This document shows positions 1 through 9,707 of a DNA stretch of 64,000 bases, piece after piece; position 1 is the stretch's first letter; every line of letters begins with the position of its first letter. A model generated the notes under the pieces. It made no database searches and was not told the origin of the DNA. It was given only the letters and a program-made list of their open reading frames with translations. This stretch comes from DATJMJ01 sp035503915 (GTDB lineage Bacteria > Actinomycetota > Acidimicrobiia > Acidimicrobiales > Palsa-688). The translations under genes and the position numbers were made by a program. The stretch spans positions 97,688 through 161,687 of the forward strand of contig DATJSU010000053.1 in assembly GCA_035503915.1 (NCBI GenBank). The letters are read 5' to 3'.

Positions 1-58
1 TATCGTTGTCGAGCGGGGAACTGGTCATCAGGGCGAGAAGACTACAGCCAGGCAGACT

Positions 59-880
59 ATGGAACTTTGGAGCCGGCTGATCGGCGAGTGCGGGCAAGCG
101 GGCACGGTGCCACTGGTCCTGCTGCATGGGTTCACCCAGACCAACAGCTCTTGGTCCCCATTGCTCGGTGCGATCGAGCACGCGGCCCCAGGTGTAGGCA
201 TTCTCGTGCCCGACGCGCCCGGCCACGGGGGCTCGGCAACGGTTGAAGCCGACCTCTGGGAGACCGCGCGAATGCTCTCTCAGCTGGTGCAGGACCGCTG
301 CGACGGTGCCGCCAGTTGGGCCGGGTACTCGATGGGTGGGCGAACGGCTCTCCACGTCGCCCTTGCCTTCCCTCGTCAAGTCGAGCGCCTGGTACTGATC
401 AGCGGCACCGCCGGTATCGACGACCCACAAGAGCGCGAGGCCCGCCGACGGGCAGACAATGAGCGCGCCGAGGCGATCGAGCGGGAGGGCGTCGACCATT
501 TCCTCACCGACTGGCTGAGCCAGCCCCTCTTTGCCACGCTCGAGCCAAAGCGCTCAGACCTCCAGGACCGCCGTCAGAACACCGCCGCCGGGCTGGCATC
601 GAGCCTTCGCAAGGCCGGGGCGGGGGCTCAGGGAACTCTTTGGCCACGTTTGCACGAGCTTGGCGGGCGCAGCCTCCCGACGCTCGTGATAGCTGGGGCG
701 CTCGACGAGAGGTACAGCGCGATCGCAAGGCGCTTGGTGGCTGGGATCGGGCAGAGCGCCGAGCTCTACCTGGTAGAGGGCGCCGGGCACGCTTGCCACC
801 TCGAAAAGCCGGAGGAAGTCGGCGGCCTCATTGGGGAGTTCTGCCGGCGCCCGCAGCGCCTGAAGCGTGCTCCCGGCTAG
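59..880 (+). CDS. menH: MenH-type alpha/beta hydrolase (SHCHC synthase)
   Basis: Alpha/beta-hydrolase fold protein of 273 residues, probably the menaquinone enzyme that eliminates pyruvate from SEPHCHC to give SHCHC in the cytoplasm. The oxyanion region LLHGFTQT lies at about 21-28, the nucleophile elbow GYSMGG places Ser91, and GHACHLEKPE near the C-terminus supplies the catalytic His. The LHGFTQ...GYSMGGR combination is typical of MenH. menA and menE follow within 1.1 kb, which supports the assignment. The frame stays open from the ATG at 59 back to the window edge, so the true start, or a link to an upstream menD, cannot be fixed here. A generic esterase is the alternative. Confidence 0.82.
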   Translation: MELWSRLIGECGQAGTVPLVLLHGFTQTNSSWSPLLGAIEHAAPGVGILVPDAPGHGGSATVEADLWETARMLSQLVQDRCDGAASWAGYSMGGRTALHVALAFPRQVERLVLISGTAGIDDPQEREARRRADNERAEAIEREGVDHFLTDWLSQPLFATLEPKRSDLQDRRQNTAAGLASSLRKAGAGAQGTLWPRLHELGGRSLPTLVIAGALDERYSAIARRLVAGIGQSAELYLVEGAGHACHLEKPEEVGGLIGEFCRRPQRLKRAPG

Positions 881-920
881 CCAGGGCCACTCAGCACCGG
901 CACCCCGCGCCCGGCTTACC

Positions 921-1802
921 TCATAACGCAAGCCCAGCCGCCACCAGGGCCCCGAGAACAAGCTGCAGTTGGCCAGTCGCACCCAGTACGGGGATGAGGT
1001 CCTTCCCACTGGCACCGCCGAGGACGGCACGGGCCGGGCGGAGGGCGGCTGCGACAGCGGCGAGGGCGATGAGAGCCCAGGGCCGTACGATTGCGATTGG
1101 CAGTACCAAAACGATCGCGCCCGTGATGCACGCCAGGTAGAGCGCTCGGGTCGCGCGGGGCCCTATGCGCACTGCCAGCGTCCGCTTCCCCGCCGCGGTG
1201 TCGCCCGGGATGTCCCGGAGGTTGTTGACTACGAGCAAGCCCACAGCGAGGAGGCCCACTGGGAGCGCCGCGAGCACTTCCAGGACCGTGAGGCGCCCCG
1301 TTTGCACGTACGCCGTCCCCGTGGTGGCCACGAGGCCGAAGAAAATGAAAACGGACACCTCCCCCAAGCCCACGTACCCGTAAGGCTTTGGGCCACCGGT
1401 GTAGGCCCATGCTGCAACAACGCAAGCAAACCCCAGGGCGATGAGCCACCACCCAGCGACGGCCGCGAGAGCGAGCCCGGCTGACCCCGCCACCGCGAAG
1501 GCAGCAAGAGCGGCCCGCCTCACCGCGGACGGGCTGGCCAGGCCCGAGGCGACCAGGCGGACCGGGCCCACCCGGACGCGGTCGCTTCCCCGAACGCCGT
1601 CGCTGTAGTCGTTGGCGTAGTTCACACCCACCTGCATGGCGACGGCGACAACCCCAGCAAGAACGGCTCGCCACCAAACGGCCTCTCCATAAGCCCCCGC
1701 CGCTCCGGTGCCAACGAGAACGGGCACCACGGAGGCGGGCAAGGTGCGCGGGCGGGCGCCCAGCAACCACGGGTGCTTGGCGGTGCCCGGCGCGACCATC
1801 AC
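921..1802 (-). CDS. menA: 1,4-dihydroxy-2-naphthoate polyprenyltransferase MenA
   Basis: Integral membrane UbiA-superfamily enzyme that prenylates DHNA to demethylmenaquinone. Both Asp-rich motifs are present: NYANDYSDGVRGSD at 61-74 and NNLRDIPGDTAAGKRT at about 193-208. The latter, with its AGKRT tail, is specific to MenA rather than UbiA. About eight to nine hydrophobic segments fill the 293 residues, the usual length. Two adjacent ATGs open the frame. It converges on menH with a 40-bp gap and diverges from menE with about 106 bp between start codons, so menA and menE may share a bidirectional promoter region. Confidence 0.95.
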   Translation of the reverse strand: MMVAPGTAKHPWLLGARPRTLPASVVPVLVGTGAAGAYGEAVWWRAVLAGVVAVAMQVGVNYANDYSDGVRGSDRVRVGPVRLVASGLASPSAVRRAALAAFAVAGSAGLALAAVAGWWLIALGFACVVAAWAYTGGPKPYGYVGLGEVSVFIFFGLVATTGTAYVQTGRLTVLEVLAALPVGLLAVGLLVVNNLRDIPGDTAAGKRTLAVRIGPRATRALYLACITGAIVLVLPIAIVRPWALIALAAVAAALRPARAVLGGASGKDLIPVLGATGQLQLVLGALVAAGLAL

Positions 1803-1908
1803 GGGCAGACGCTACCGTGCTTTGCCCACAGGGCCAGTTGACAAGCCGCTGCGGTGGCCCTAGCGACCGCAGCGCCTCTCCCGCCCCGCAAGCGGCAAAC
1901 TGGCGCCC

Positions 1909-3048
1909 ATGGCTGAACTGGTGGCCCTCGACCTACCGGGCGGCGCGGCCTTCGTGAGAGCGGTCCTGGAGACCTGGAGCGCCGGCAACGCAGTCGCCCC
2001 CATCGACCGCCGCCTCGCTCCGGCCGCCCGCGAGCGCCTGCTGGAAGCCCTCGCGCCGTCTCGCACAGTGACGCCAACCGGGACTTTCACACACTCAGCC
2101 GGACGCCCGGTCCAAGACGGCGACGCAGTAGTCATGGCAACGGGCGGGAGCACCGGGGAGCCCAAGGGAGCCGTCCTTACGCACGAGGCCGTGGCGGCTT
2201 CAGCTCGCGCAACCTCCGAGCGCCTCGGCGCCGACCCGCGCCGGCACCGCTGGGTCGCCTGCCTCCCCCTCAGCCACATCGGTGGCTTCTCGGTGGTCTC
2301 CCGAGCCCTTCTCACCGGTACGCCCCTGGATGTGCATGAGGGTTTCGACCCGGCCAGGGTCATTGGTGCAGCAGGGCCGGGCACGCTTGTCTCCTTGGTA
2401 CCGACCGCGCTTTCCCGTGTGGGGGCGGCAGATTTCTACAAGGTCCTCCTCGGCGGCTCCGCACCGCCGCCTGATTTGCCGCCCAACGTCGTAACGACCT
2501 ACGGCATGACCGAGACTGGCAGTGGGGTCGTTTACGACGGGGTGCCCCTAGCGGGCGTCGAAGTGGCGATCGATCGTTCCGGCGAGATCCGTTTGCGGGG
2601 GCCGATGCTCTTGCGGGCCTACCGCGACGACACTGTCCCCTTCGACGGCGAGGGCTGGTTGCCGACCGGCGACCGCGGGTACCTGGACGAGCAAGGTCGG
2701 CTCCGAGTGGAAGGGCGCCTTAGCGACATGGTCGTGACGGGGGGGGAAAACGTATGGCCTCTCGCCGTCGAGCGCGTGCTAGCAGAGCACCCGGGCGTTG
2801 CCGAGGTAGCCGTCTCCAGCTGTCCGGACCCGGAATGGGGAGAGCGGCTCGTGGCATGCGTTGTGCCCCTCGACGAGCACCATCCCCCGTCGCTGCCCGA
2901 GCTCCGCGCGCTGGTGAAAGACCACCTCGCGCCCTTTGCCGCTCCCAGGGAGCTGCTCTTTTTTAGTGACCTCCCCAAGACCCCGCTCGGCAAGCTTCGC
3001 CGCGACGAGCTCCGTCGCCGGCTCTTGCTGCGCTCAGGAGCGGCGTGA
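1909..3048 (+). CDS. menE: o-succinylbenzoate-CoA ligase MenE
   Basis: AMP-forming acyl-CoA synthetase that activates o-succinylbenzoate for menaquinone ring closure. Visible ANL-family motifs are the P-loop ATGGSTGEPKG (77-87), TYGMTETG (197-204), TGDRG (253-257), and the C-terminal Lys in KTPLGKL (about 358-364). At 379 residues it is short for the superfamily, as actinobacterial MenE proteins usually are, with a reduced N-terminal subdomain. The men neighbours make MenE more likely than a general acyl-CoA ligase. Its 3' end overlaps the 3' end of the convergent flotillin gene by 15 bp. Confidence 0.92.
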   Translation: MAELVALDLPGGAAFVRAVLETWSAGNAVAPIDRRLAPAARERLLEALAPSRTVTPTGTFTHSAGRPVQDGDAVVMATGGSTGEPKGAVLTHEAVAASARATSERLGADPRRHRWVACLPLSHIGGFSVVSRALLTGTPLDVHEGFDPARVIGAAGPGTLVSLVPTALSRVGAADFYKVLLGGSAPPPDLPPNVVTTYGMTETGSGVVYDGVPLAGVEVAIDRSGEIRLRGPMLLRAYRDDTVPFDGEGWLPTGDRGYLDEQGRLRVEGRLSDMVVTGGENVWPLAVERVLAEHPGVAEVAVSSCPDPEWGERLVACVVPLDEHHPPSLPELRALVKDHLAPFAAPRELLFFSDLPKTPLGKLRRDELRRRLLLRSGAA

Positions 3049-4245
3049 GGCCGGCCCGCCCGTGGGGGGTGCCGGCGGTGCAGGCGGGGAGGGCTGGGAA
3101 GGAGCCGTAAGCGGCGCCGGCTGAGCGAGAGGCCCGGGGGTGGCGCCGACGCCCATAGGCAGGAGCCCGGCACCATTTGTGCCGCGCCGCACCATGTCGA
3201 GGATGGACGTCGCCTGCGCGGCGAGGCCCGCCACCAGCTCGCCGAGGCCCTCTGCGCCGTTCAGGATCGTCACGTTGGCCTGGCGCAGCTCGCTCGCTGC
3301 TGCCGAAAGTATGTCCGGCATCCTCTCTACGAGCATCCTCTCCAGGACTACGCCGTTTGAAGTGGCGGTCGCCTCGGCTTGCAGCTTGGTCGCGTCCGCT
3401 TGCGCCTTGGCGAGGGTGAGGACCTTTTCGGCCTCGGCCTCGGCCGGGCGGACCACCTCGGCGACGAGCTGCTGGCGGCGCAGTTCGGCTTGCGCTTGGG
3501 CGACCTTGGCCTGCTCGGCGAGGACGTCTTGTTGAGCTTTAGCTTGGGCAAGGGGGCCGGCTTGGGACGCGGTTTGCTGCGCCTGGTCTATTTGGGCTTG
3601 GTACTGGGCTTTGGCGACCGAGGTTTCTTGCTGGTACTCGGCCTGGTTGCGCTCCGATTCCTGGCGGACCTTGGACGCGGCTTGGTCGGCCTGAGCCTGA
3701 GCGATCTGAGCCAATTGGTTGACGGCAGCGATGTGAGGTTGCGACATCGCGCGTATGTAGCCTGCCTGGCCGTCGTCGATCGACTCGATCTGGAAAGAGT
3801 CGACAACGAGGCCGAGCTTGGCCATTTCAGGCTTCGAAGCGTCGAGCACTTCCGACGCGAGCTTTTGGCGCTCGCGAATTATGTCCTCAACTGTCATTGA
3901 GCCCACTATTGAGCGGAGGTGGCCCGCGAATATGCGGCCGACGAGCTCGGGCATCGAACGTTGGTCGTCGAGGAACCGGCGGCCGGCATTTGCGATGGAC
4001 TCGGCGTCGTCGCCGACCTTGAACGCGATGACCGCTTTTACCTGCAAAGTGATGCCTTGTTGAGTCACGCAAGGCTCGCCGACTTCGGCTTCTTGCATGG
4101 CCAAAGTGAGGAAGTAAATCTTGTTCCTGATGGGCAGGGCGAACGCGCCGTGCCCTACGACTATCCGGAAAGCCGAGTCGCCTTTATTTTTGGAGCCTGA
4201 TATCAACATTGCCTCGTTTGGCGAGGGGACGTACCACCCGAGCAT
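3034..4245 (-). CDS. Flotillin-like SPFH-domain protein
   Basis: Scaffold protein of the flotillin/SPFH family, 403 residues. The SPFH/band-7 domain covers roughly 1-170 and starts at once with YVPSPNEAM. A long Ala/Gln/Glu-rich coiled coil spans about 175-310 with many AQAQAD-type repeats, followed by a helical oligomerisation region and a Pro-rich tail (about 365-403). Unlike most bacterial flotillins no N-terminal transmembrane segment is visible, and none can be gained upstream because the ATG at 4245 has an AAAGG ribosome-binding site. The NfeD-like gene lies 49 bp upstream on the same strand, the conserved nfeD-flotillin pairing. Confidence 0.88.
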   Translation of the reverse strand: MLGWYVPSPNEAMLISGSKNKGDSAFRIVVGHGAFALPIRNKIYFLTLAMQEAEVGEPCVTQQGITLQVKAVIAFKVGDDAESIANAGRRFLDDQRSMPELVGRIFAGHLRSIVGSMTVEDIIRERQKLASEVLDASKPEMAKLGLVVDSFQIESIDDGQAGYIRAMSQPHIAAVNQLAQIAQAQADQAASKVRQESERNQAEYQQETSVAKAQYQAQIDQAQQTASQAGPLAQAKAQQDVLAEQAKVAQAQAELRRQQLVAEVVRPAEAEAEKVLTLAKAQADATKLQAEATATSNGVVLERMLVERMPDILSAAASELRQANVTILNGAEGLGELVAGLAAQATSILDMVRRGTNGAGLLPMGVGATPGPLAQPAPLTAPSQPSPPAPPAPPTGGPASRRS

Positions 4246-4294
4246 TACGCTGCCTTTCTCTTAGGGAGCCGTTCAGGACGCGGCCGCGGGCTAG

Positions 4295-4510
4295 TCATAT
4301 CTGGGTGACGACGACCATGCGAGCCCCTCGGTCGTCGACCACGACGACCTGGGCGCCTGCATCGACGTGCTGGTCAGCGAAGGCTATGAAGGCCTCCGAG
4401 CCGCCGCGGACTCGGAGGACCACCTCCCCCGCCTTGTCGCCACCTGGGATGGCCACGGTGACGTGGGCAGTCCTGCCCACCAAGACCTCGCTCTCGTCCA
4501 GCCCCATCAC
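4295..4510 (-). CDS. Short NfeD-like OB-fold protein
   Basis: A 71-residue protein matching only the soluble C-terminal OB-fold of NfeD/YuaF proteins: a beta-rich run with LVGRTAHV near the N-terminus, a central GSEAFIAFAD segment and the closing VVVVDDRGARMVVV strands. No membrane span or protease domain is present. NfeD proteins act with flotillins in membrane microdomains, and the flotillin gene directly downstream on the same strand supports the call. Start is GTG 4510 or the next codon, ATG 4507. The small size limits certainty. Confidence 0.7.
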   Translation of the reverse strand: MMGLDESEVLVGRTAHVTVAIPGGDKAGEVVLRVRGGSEAFIAFADQHVDAGAQVVVVDDRGARMVVVTQI

Positions 4511-4547
4511 ACTCGAACCTTAGGGTACTTGAGGAGCGACTTGCCCC

Positions 4548-6650
4548 GTGAGCCGACCAGAAAGGGCACTTAGCCCCTGCCCTGGCTACATTGGCCCGGT
4601 GCCGCAACCGAACCGGTTGGCAGCTGAAGCGAGCCCGTACCTCCGACAGCACGCCTTCAACCCCGTCGACTGGTGGGCTTGGAGCGAAGGCGCCTTCGCT
4701 GAGGCGCGCCGGCGCGACTTCCCGGTGCTCATCTCGATCGGCTATGCGGCCTGCCACTGGTGCCACGTCATGGCGCACGAAACCTTCGAAGACGAAGCGG
4801 TGGCCAAGGTCCTCAATGATCACTTCGTCTCTGTGAAAGTCGACCGAGAGGAGCGCCCGGACGTGGACGCGGTCTACATGGAGGCGGTCCAACTGCTAAG
4901 CGGCGCCGGCGGTTGGCCGATGACAGTGCTCGCCACCCCTGACGGGCGGCCGTTCTGGGCCGGCACGTACTTGCCAAAGGTGAATTTCTTGAGGCTCCTT
5001 GCCCAGGTTTGCGACCTATGGGACAGCAGGCGGGAAAGCTTGGAACAAGACGCAGACCGGTTGTCCGCAGCTGTGCGCGCTGGCGCATCGTTAGGCTCTT
5101 CCGCAATGGGCGCTCCTGCCCTGGCGGAGGCTCCGGTTGAGCCGGCCCCCGACTTGCTCGGGCCAGCGGCGGACAGCCTCCTCTCCCGGCAAGACCCCGA
5201 GTGGGGAGGCTTTGCGGGCGCACCCAAGTTCCCCCAGCCATGCGCTCTCGAGGCTCTCGCCCGCCACTGGTGGCGCTCGGGGGACGAAGGGGCGCTCTGC
5301 GCCTTTCGCAAGGCCCTCGACGCCATGAGCTCGGGCGGGATCTACGACCACCTCGGAGGCGGATTTGCGCGCTACAGCACGGACCGTTTCTGGCTCGTCC
5401 CCCACTTCGAGAAGATGCTCAACGACAACGCGCTCCTCATTCGGGTGTACACGCATGCTTGGCAGCTGACGGGTGAGCGGCGCTACCGCCAGGTGGTGGA
5501 AGAAACGGCGGGTTACCTGCTCGCCCCGCCGATGAGGTTGCCCGAGGGGGCGTGGGCGTCGGCGGAAGACGCTGACAGCGAGGGCGAAGAGGGGCGCTTT
5601 TACACCTGGTCTCGTGCGGAGCTCGAGTCTGTCGCAGGGAGCGAGGTCGCCGACTGGTACGGCGCCACCGACGTGGGCAACTGGGAAGGAAAGAACATTC
5701 TCTGGCGCCCGAGGCTCGGAGCCCTTGAACGGCCACCGCCGGTCGAAGATGGCCGCCGGCTCCTGCTGGAGCGGCGCTCCCTGCGGCCCCGCCCTGGCCT
5801 CGACTCCAAAGTCTTGACCGAGTGGAACGCGATGGCCATTTCGGCTCTCGCCCTCGCGGGACGAGCATTCGACCGCCCTCGATGGGTGGACGCCGCCGCG
5901 ACGACGGCTGCCGTACTGATCGCGCAACTACGGCGGGGAGACGGGCGATGGCTCCGGTCTTGGAACCCTCGTGCAGCGGGGCCCCTTGGCGGCCTGCCGG
6001 GAGGCACCGGCCAAAGACACCTCGCGTTCTCGGGGGATTACGCCTGGCTCGTGGAGGCGTTTACGAGGCTCGCCGAGGCGACGGGGGCGCGACGGTGGGT
6101 AGAAGCCGCGATCGAGGCGGCCGATGCCTTGGTAGATCTGTTTTGGAGCCCCGAGGAGGGCGCGTTCTTCACTTATGGCAACGACGGGGAAGTTCTCATT
6201 GCCCGCATGAAGGACGTCTATGACGGGGCGGTCCCATCCGCGAACGCTGTCGCTGCAGGCGCATTGGCTCGCCTCGGTGAGCTCACGGGTGCCACAAGGT
6301 TCCTCGATCGTGCCCGCGCGGTGGTGCGGGTGTTTGCGCCGGCCTTGGCCCGAGCACCCTCGACCTTCCCCGCGATGGCCCTCGTAGCCGATTACCTCAG
6401 CCACCCAAGAAGAGAAGTGGTCGTGGCCTCCATTGAGCCAGCCGACGTCGAGCCCGTTTGGGAGCGCTACTTGCCTGACACGGTCCTCGCTTGGGGGGAA
6501 CCATATCCCTCGCCGCTCTGGGAGGGCAGAGGGGGCCCCGCCAACGCCGGCTTGTCCTTTGTTTGCGAGGGTTTTTCTTGCAATTTGCCCACCGCCGGCC
6601 GAGAAGCCTTGGCGGGGGCCCTTGGCCGGCGAGGCAACTTTGAGAGCTAG
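4548..6650 (+). CDS. YyaL/SSP411-type thioredoxin-fold protein (DUF255)
   Basis: Large cytoplasmic protein of the YyaL/spermatogenesis-associated protein 20 family, of unknown biochemical role. The N-terminal thioredoxin-like domain begins [20 protein letters not shown] and carries [14 protein letters not shown], with the family's CxxC motif and neighbouring His. It continues through GGWPMTV and FWAGTYLP. The remaining ~500 residues resemble an alpha/alpha-toroid of the six-hairpin glycosidase type ([29 protein letters not shown]). GTG 4548 has a GAGGAG upstream; GTG 4599, just before the conserved start, is an alternative. It diverges from the NfeD-like gene. Confidence 0.9.
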   Translation: MSRPERALSPCPGYIGPVPQPNRLAAEASPYLRQHAFNPVDWWAWSEGAFAEARRRDFPVLISIGYAACHWCHVMAHETFEDEAVAKVLNDHFVSVKVDREERPDVDAVYMEAVQLLSGAGGWPMTVLATPDGRPFWAGTYLPKVNFLRLLAQVCDLWDSRRESLEQDADRLSAAVRAGASLGSSAMGAPALAEAPVEPAPDLLGPAADSLLSRQDPEWGGFAGAPKFPQPCALEALARHWWRSGDEGALCAFRKALDAMSSGGIYDHLGGGFARYSTDRFWLVPHFEKMLNDNALLIRVYTHAWQLTGERRYRQVVEETAGYLLAPPMRLPEGAWASAEDADSEGEEGRFYTWSRAELESVAGSEVADWYGATDVGNWEGKNILWRPRLGALERPPPVEDGRRLLLERRSLRPRPGLDSKVLTEWNAMAISALALAGRAFDRPRWVDAAATTAAVLIAQLRRGDGRWLRSWNPRAAGPLGGLPGGTGQRHLAFSGDYAWLVEAFTRLAEATGARRWVEAAIEAADALVDLFWSPEEGAFFTYGNDGEVLIARMKDVYDGAVPSANAVAAGALARLGELTGATRFLDRARAVVRVFAPALARAPSTFPAMALVADYLSHPRREVVVASIEPADVEPVWERYLPDTVLAWGEPYPSPLWEGRGGPANAGLSFVCEGFSCNLPTAGREALAGALGRRGNFES

Positions 6651-6806
6651 TAACACCCCCTTCGCGGTCCCGGCACCCGTAAGGGTCCACCTATCTCCTT
6701 GCGCCATGCGACAACATTGTTGCTGGTGCTTACTCTTACAGGCCTGCGAGCGCCGGAGCGGGCTTTGCCACGGCTGCTAGACGCCCCGGGCACGACCCTG
6801 GAATTG

Positions 6807-7385
6807 ATGGTCGTCTCCACCGGCCAGTGTCACTGCGCGGGCATTGACCTCGCGTCGGGAGCCCTCGTGCGCGCCTGGTCTCAGCAAGAAGTTGACAGCC
6901 GGCTGCGCCCCTACGACGTGGTGAAGGTGACCATTGGAGGTGACGCCGAAGTCGTGCCCGACCCGGCCGAGCCAGAAGCAGTGGTTGTCTCGGGCCAACC
7001 CGCGCTAGTCGACCGGCTGCGCGGGCGCAAGGCTATCCGCCTGATCCGGCCGCTGCTCCATCCCGAACGTTCCCCGCTCCTTGGCTTCACGGGCGCGACG
7101 GTCCCTTTCTGGCAGCGGAGCGCAGACCACCCTTCGGTTACTATCGCCTCGCCCTTGGGCCCCCTCGTCGTCACCCGCGAGAACCGCGGCCTGTGGTGCC
7201 ACTTCCTCTGGGACGGACGGCCCCAGGTGCTCGCCTGCGGCGACCCACGCCTCGCCGCCAGCATGGCCCGCATGCGCGTTGACCAAGTCGACCTCCGGCC
7301 CGGGACCTTCATGGTGGTTGCCCTCGAGCCACCCGTCGAGGGCCAGTGCCACAAAGTAGTAGAGTCCCTCGTCCCGCGCCGGTAG
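6807..7385 (+). CDS. Uncharacterised protein
   Basis: Not recognised. From ATG 6807 it is 192 residues; the same frame extends to a TTG at 6699, giving 228. It opens with MVVSTGQCHCAGIDLASGAL, a Cys-x-Cys followed by a beta-strand-like stretch, and later has PFWQRSADHPS and RGLWCHFLWDG. No membrane span is predicted in the shorter form; the 6699 form adds a weak hydrophobic run. The pattern of predicted strands with hydrophilic loops would fit an OB-like or small beta-barrel fold, but this is only an impression. It is downstream of the YyaL-like gene in the same direction and converges on the drug exporter. Confidence 0.55.
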   Translation: MVVSTGQCHCAGIDLASGALVRAWSQQEVDSRLRPYDVVKVTIGGDAEVVPDPAEPEAVVVSGQPALVDRLRGRKAIRLIRPLLHPERSPLLGFTGATVPFWQRSADHPSVTIASPLGPLVVTRENRGLWCHFLWDGRPQVLACGDPRLAASMARMRVDQVDLRPGTFMVVALEPPVEGQCHKVVESLVPRR

Positions 7386-7426
7386 CGGGGACGAGAGGCC
7401 CAACAGGAAAGGCCCCCCTTGACGCC

Positions 7427-9190
7427 CTAGGCTGGCATCTCCACCTCGACCGCTGCGTCATCCTTGGCGGGCGCTGCCACGCGTGGGGCTTGGTAAAAGT
7501 ACTGTTTGCCCAGCATTGCTGAGCAGCAGGCGGCAGCGAGGCAGCAGGCGACAGCGAAGTCAAGGGCCTCGTGGAGCCCGCTACCAAACGGGCCGGCCAA
7601 CAACTTCGGGAAAAAGGACCGCCCGGTTAGGAAGGCAGCCTGGGCCGGTGTGAGATGAGCCAGCACGCCTGTCGGGCCGAGCAACTTCTCGACCGGGTTG
7701 TAGCCCAGGAAAGCTGCGAAAACTGAAGAGGTCGGCGGCAAGTTTGCCACCCGGTGCGCTGACGCCGCCGGGACTCCGTGGCTAATGAGCCCATGATAAA
7801 GGGTGCTCGGCAGCTCGGCAGAAAGTCCCACGATGATAAGGGTGAAAAAGATCCCGATGGAGAGGACCATTGCAGAGTTTTGCGTGGTCGCGCCCATGCC
7901 CGAACCCTGCCCTCTATGTTGCGGCGGCAGCGAGCTCATGACAGCGGAGCGATTGGGTGAGGCAAAGAGGCCCATCGAGAGGCCGTTGGCGAATATGAGC
8001 AAACCAAACCAGATGTAGGAGAAATCGATCGGCAACAGCTCCAGCAGGCCGAAGCTGGCAGCGGCGGCAAGCATGCCACCCGTGGCGAACGGGCGGGCCC
8101 CGAAATGGTCGGACAGGTACCCAGAAAGCGGCCCCGCCACGAGGAAGCCCGCTGTGAGCGGGAGCATGAAGATGCCGGCCCACAGCGGCGTCCTGTCAAA
8201 GCTGTAGCCATGCGCGGGCAGCCAGATCCCCTGGAGCCAGACGATCAAGATAAACATGAGGCCACCACGGCCGAGGGCCGCCATGAGGCTCGCCAAGTTG
8301 CCGGCGGTGAACGCTCGGATCTTGAACAGCGAAATGCGGAACATGGGAGCGGCCACCTTCATCTCGATAAACACGAAAAGGGTGAGCGTCCCAGCTCCTC
8401 CGATAAGCGCGGCCAGGACCCACGGGTTGGTCCACCCCATGGTGTGCCCGCCGTAGGGCTCGATGCCATAGACAATGCCGACCAGGACCGCGATCAGCCC
8501 CACGGCGAAAGTGGCGTTGCCCAGCCAGTCGATCTTTGCCGGCGTCCTGATGCCCTTATCTTTCAAGTTGATCATTCCCCACACCGTCCCGAGGACGCCC
8601 ACGGGGACCGACACCCAGAACACCAACCGCCAATCGATGGGGGCGAGGACGCCACCGAGGACGAGGCCAATGAACGAACCGGCGATGGCAGCCACCTGGT
8701 TGACGCCGAGCGCCAAACCCCTCTGGTGGGCAGGGAACGCGTCGGTGAGGATGGCACCAGTGTTGGCCATGATGAAGGCGCCACCGACGCCCTGAAAGAC
8801 CCTCATAACGATCATAAAAATGACCGCTGAGCGCCCGTGCATCCAGGTGACAGACAGCAGGATCGAAAAGACCGTGAATATGGCAAAGCCCATGTTGTAC
8901 ATGCGGGCCCGGCCAAAGATGTCACCTAGCCTGCCGAAACTGACCACCAGGACCGCCGTGACGAGCATGTAACCCATCAGCATCCAGAGGAAATAACTGG
9001 TGTTCCCCGGCGTGAGGGGGTCGAGGCGGATGCCGTTGAAAATGTCGGGAAGGGAGATCAAGACGATCGAAGCGTCGATCGTGGCCATCAGCATCCCGAG
9101 AGTTGTGTTGGACAGCGTCGACCACTTGCCTTTGTACGGGCCCGCAGTAACGTGGCCGTTGCCAGTGACAGAGGCCACTGCCGCCGTCAT
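7427..9190 (-). CDS. MFS multidrug exporter, DHA2/EmrB-QacA type (14 TM)
   Basis: Major-facilitator proton antiporter of 587 residues in the plasma membrane. The start of TM1 reads [20 protein letters not shown], the DHA2 motif D1-like signature. Motif A appears as [13 protein letters not shown] and motif C-like sequence follows ([22 protein letters not shown]), as in 14-TM drug:H+ antiporters. Length and about 14 hydrophobic segments fit. The substrate cannot be told from sequence; no adjacent TetR/MarR regulator is present. The 163-bp region upstream separates it from the divergent small gene at 9354. Confidence 0.9.
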   Translation of the reverse strand: MTAAVASVTGNGHVTAGPYKGKWSTLSNTTLGMLMATIDASIVLISLPDIFNGIRLDPLTPGNTSYFLWMLMGYMLVTAVLVVSFGRLGDIFGRARMYNMGFAIFTVFSILLSVTWMHGRSAVIFMIVMRVFQGVGGAFIMANTGAILTDAFPAHQRGLALGVNQVAAIAGSFIGLVLGGVLAPIDWRLVFWVSVPVGVLGTVWGMINLKDKGIRTPAKIDWLGNATFAVGLIAVLVGIVYGIEPYGGHTMGWTNPWVLAALIGGAGTLTLFVFIEMKVAAPMFRISLFKIRAFTAGNLASLMAALGRGGLMFILIVWLQGIWLPAHGYSFDRTPLWAGIFMLPLTAGFLVAGPLSGYLSDHFGARPFATGGMLAAAASFGLLELLPIDFSYIWFGLLIFANGLSMGLFASPNRSAVMSSLPPQHRGQGSGMGATTQNSAMVLSIGIFFTLIIVGLSAELPSTLYHGLISHGVPAASAHRVANLPPTSSVFAAFLGYNPVEKLLGPTGVLAHLTPAQAAFLTGRSFFPKLLAGPFGSGLHEALDFAVACCLAAACCSAMLGKQYFYQAPRVAAPAKDDAAVEVEMPA

Positions 9191-9353
9191 TGCTCACCGT
9201 CCCTCGGGCTCACGACGCCCGCCGGCGCACCGGGGGTTGCCTCAACCTCGTTGACCACGTCAGGTACGACGTTACCTCTGCTACAGAGCTAACCCCGGCG
9301 AATTTCTTTACGTTGCAGCTAACCTCGGCGCAAGGTAGGGAGGTAGCTGACCG
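9191..9353. promoter_or_regulatory. Divergent promoter region between MFS exporter and 9354 gene
   Basis: This 163-bp gap lies between two divergent start codons, so it must hold promoters for both. A TTGACC resembling a -35 box is at 9251-9256, but no convincing -10 sits at standard spacing. A purine-rich AGGGAGGTAG at 9337-9346 is the likely ribosome-binding site of the rightward gene. Confidence 0.35.
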
Positions 9354-9707
9354 ATGGCTGAACTTGACCGCGACGGCCCGGACCTGGTGGTCCGTCTCAG
9401 CACTCTGGAGAAGGCGGAGGCGGCGCACGGTGACGTCCGTGTACCTATGTCCACGGTGCGCAATATCGAGATCGTCGACGACGCTGTGCACGCCGTCAAC
9501 GCCTTCACGAAAACGATCGGGGCATCATGGCCCGGGCGTTTCGTGATCGGGACGTTCCGCTCGGACGGCAAGGTTTTCGCCGTCGTCCACCACAGCACTC
9601 CTCGCGGGGTGAAAGTAACGCTGGAAGGGGCCAACTTTGACGAGCTGCTGGTCGGTTGCAACGACCCCGAAGCAACCGTTCGTCACCTCGGCGCCGAGGG
9701 GTCTTAG
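9354..9707 (+). CDS. Small conserved-type protein, possibly PH-like fold
   Basis: Protein of 117 residues preceded by a strong AGGGAGGTAG ribosome-binding site. The alternating strand pattern (VVRLSTLEKAEAAHGDVRVP, then RFVIGTFRSDGKVFAVVHH, then GVKVTLEGANFDELLVGCND, then a final helix) resembles the bacterial pleckstrin-homology-like fold, in which a seven-stranded sheet is capped by a helix. No catalytic residues stand out and there is no signal or membrane span. Its stop codon overlaps that of the convergent gene by 4 bp. The function is unknown; the PH-like label is inference. Confidence 0.65.
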   Translation: MAELDRDGPDLVVRLSTLEKAEAAHGDVRVPMSTVRNIEIVDDAVHAVNAFTKTIGASWPGRFVIGTFRSDGKVFAVVHHSTPRGVKVTLEGANFDELLVGCNDPEATVRHLGAEGS

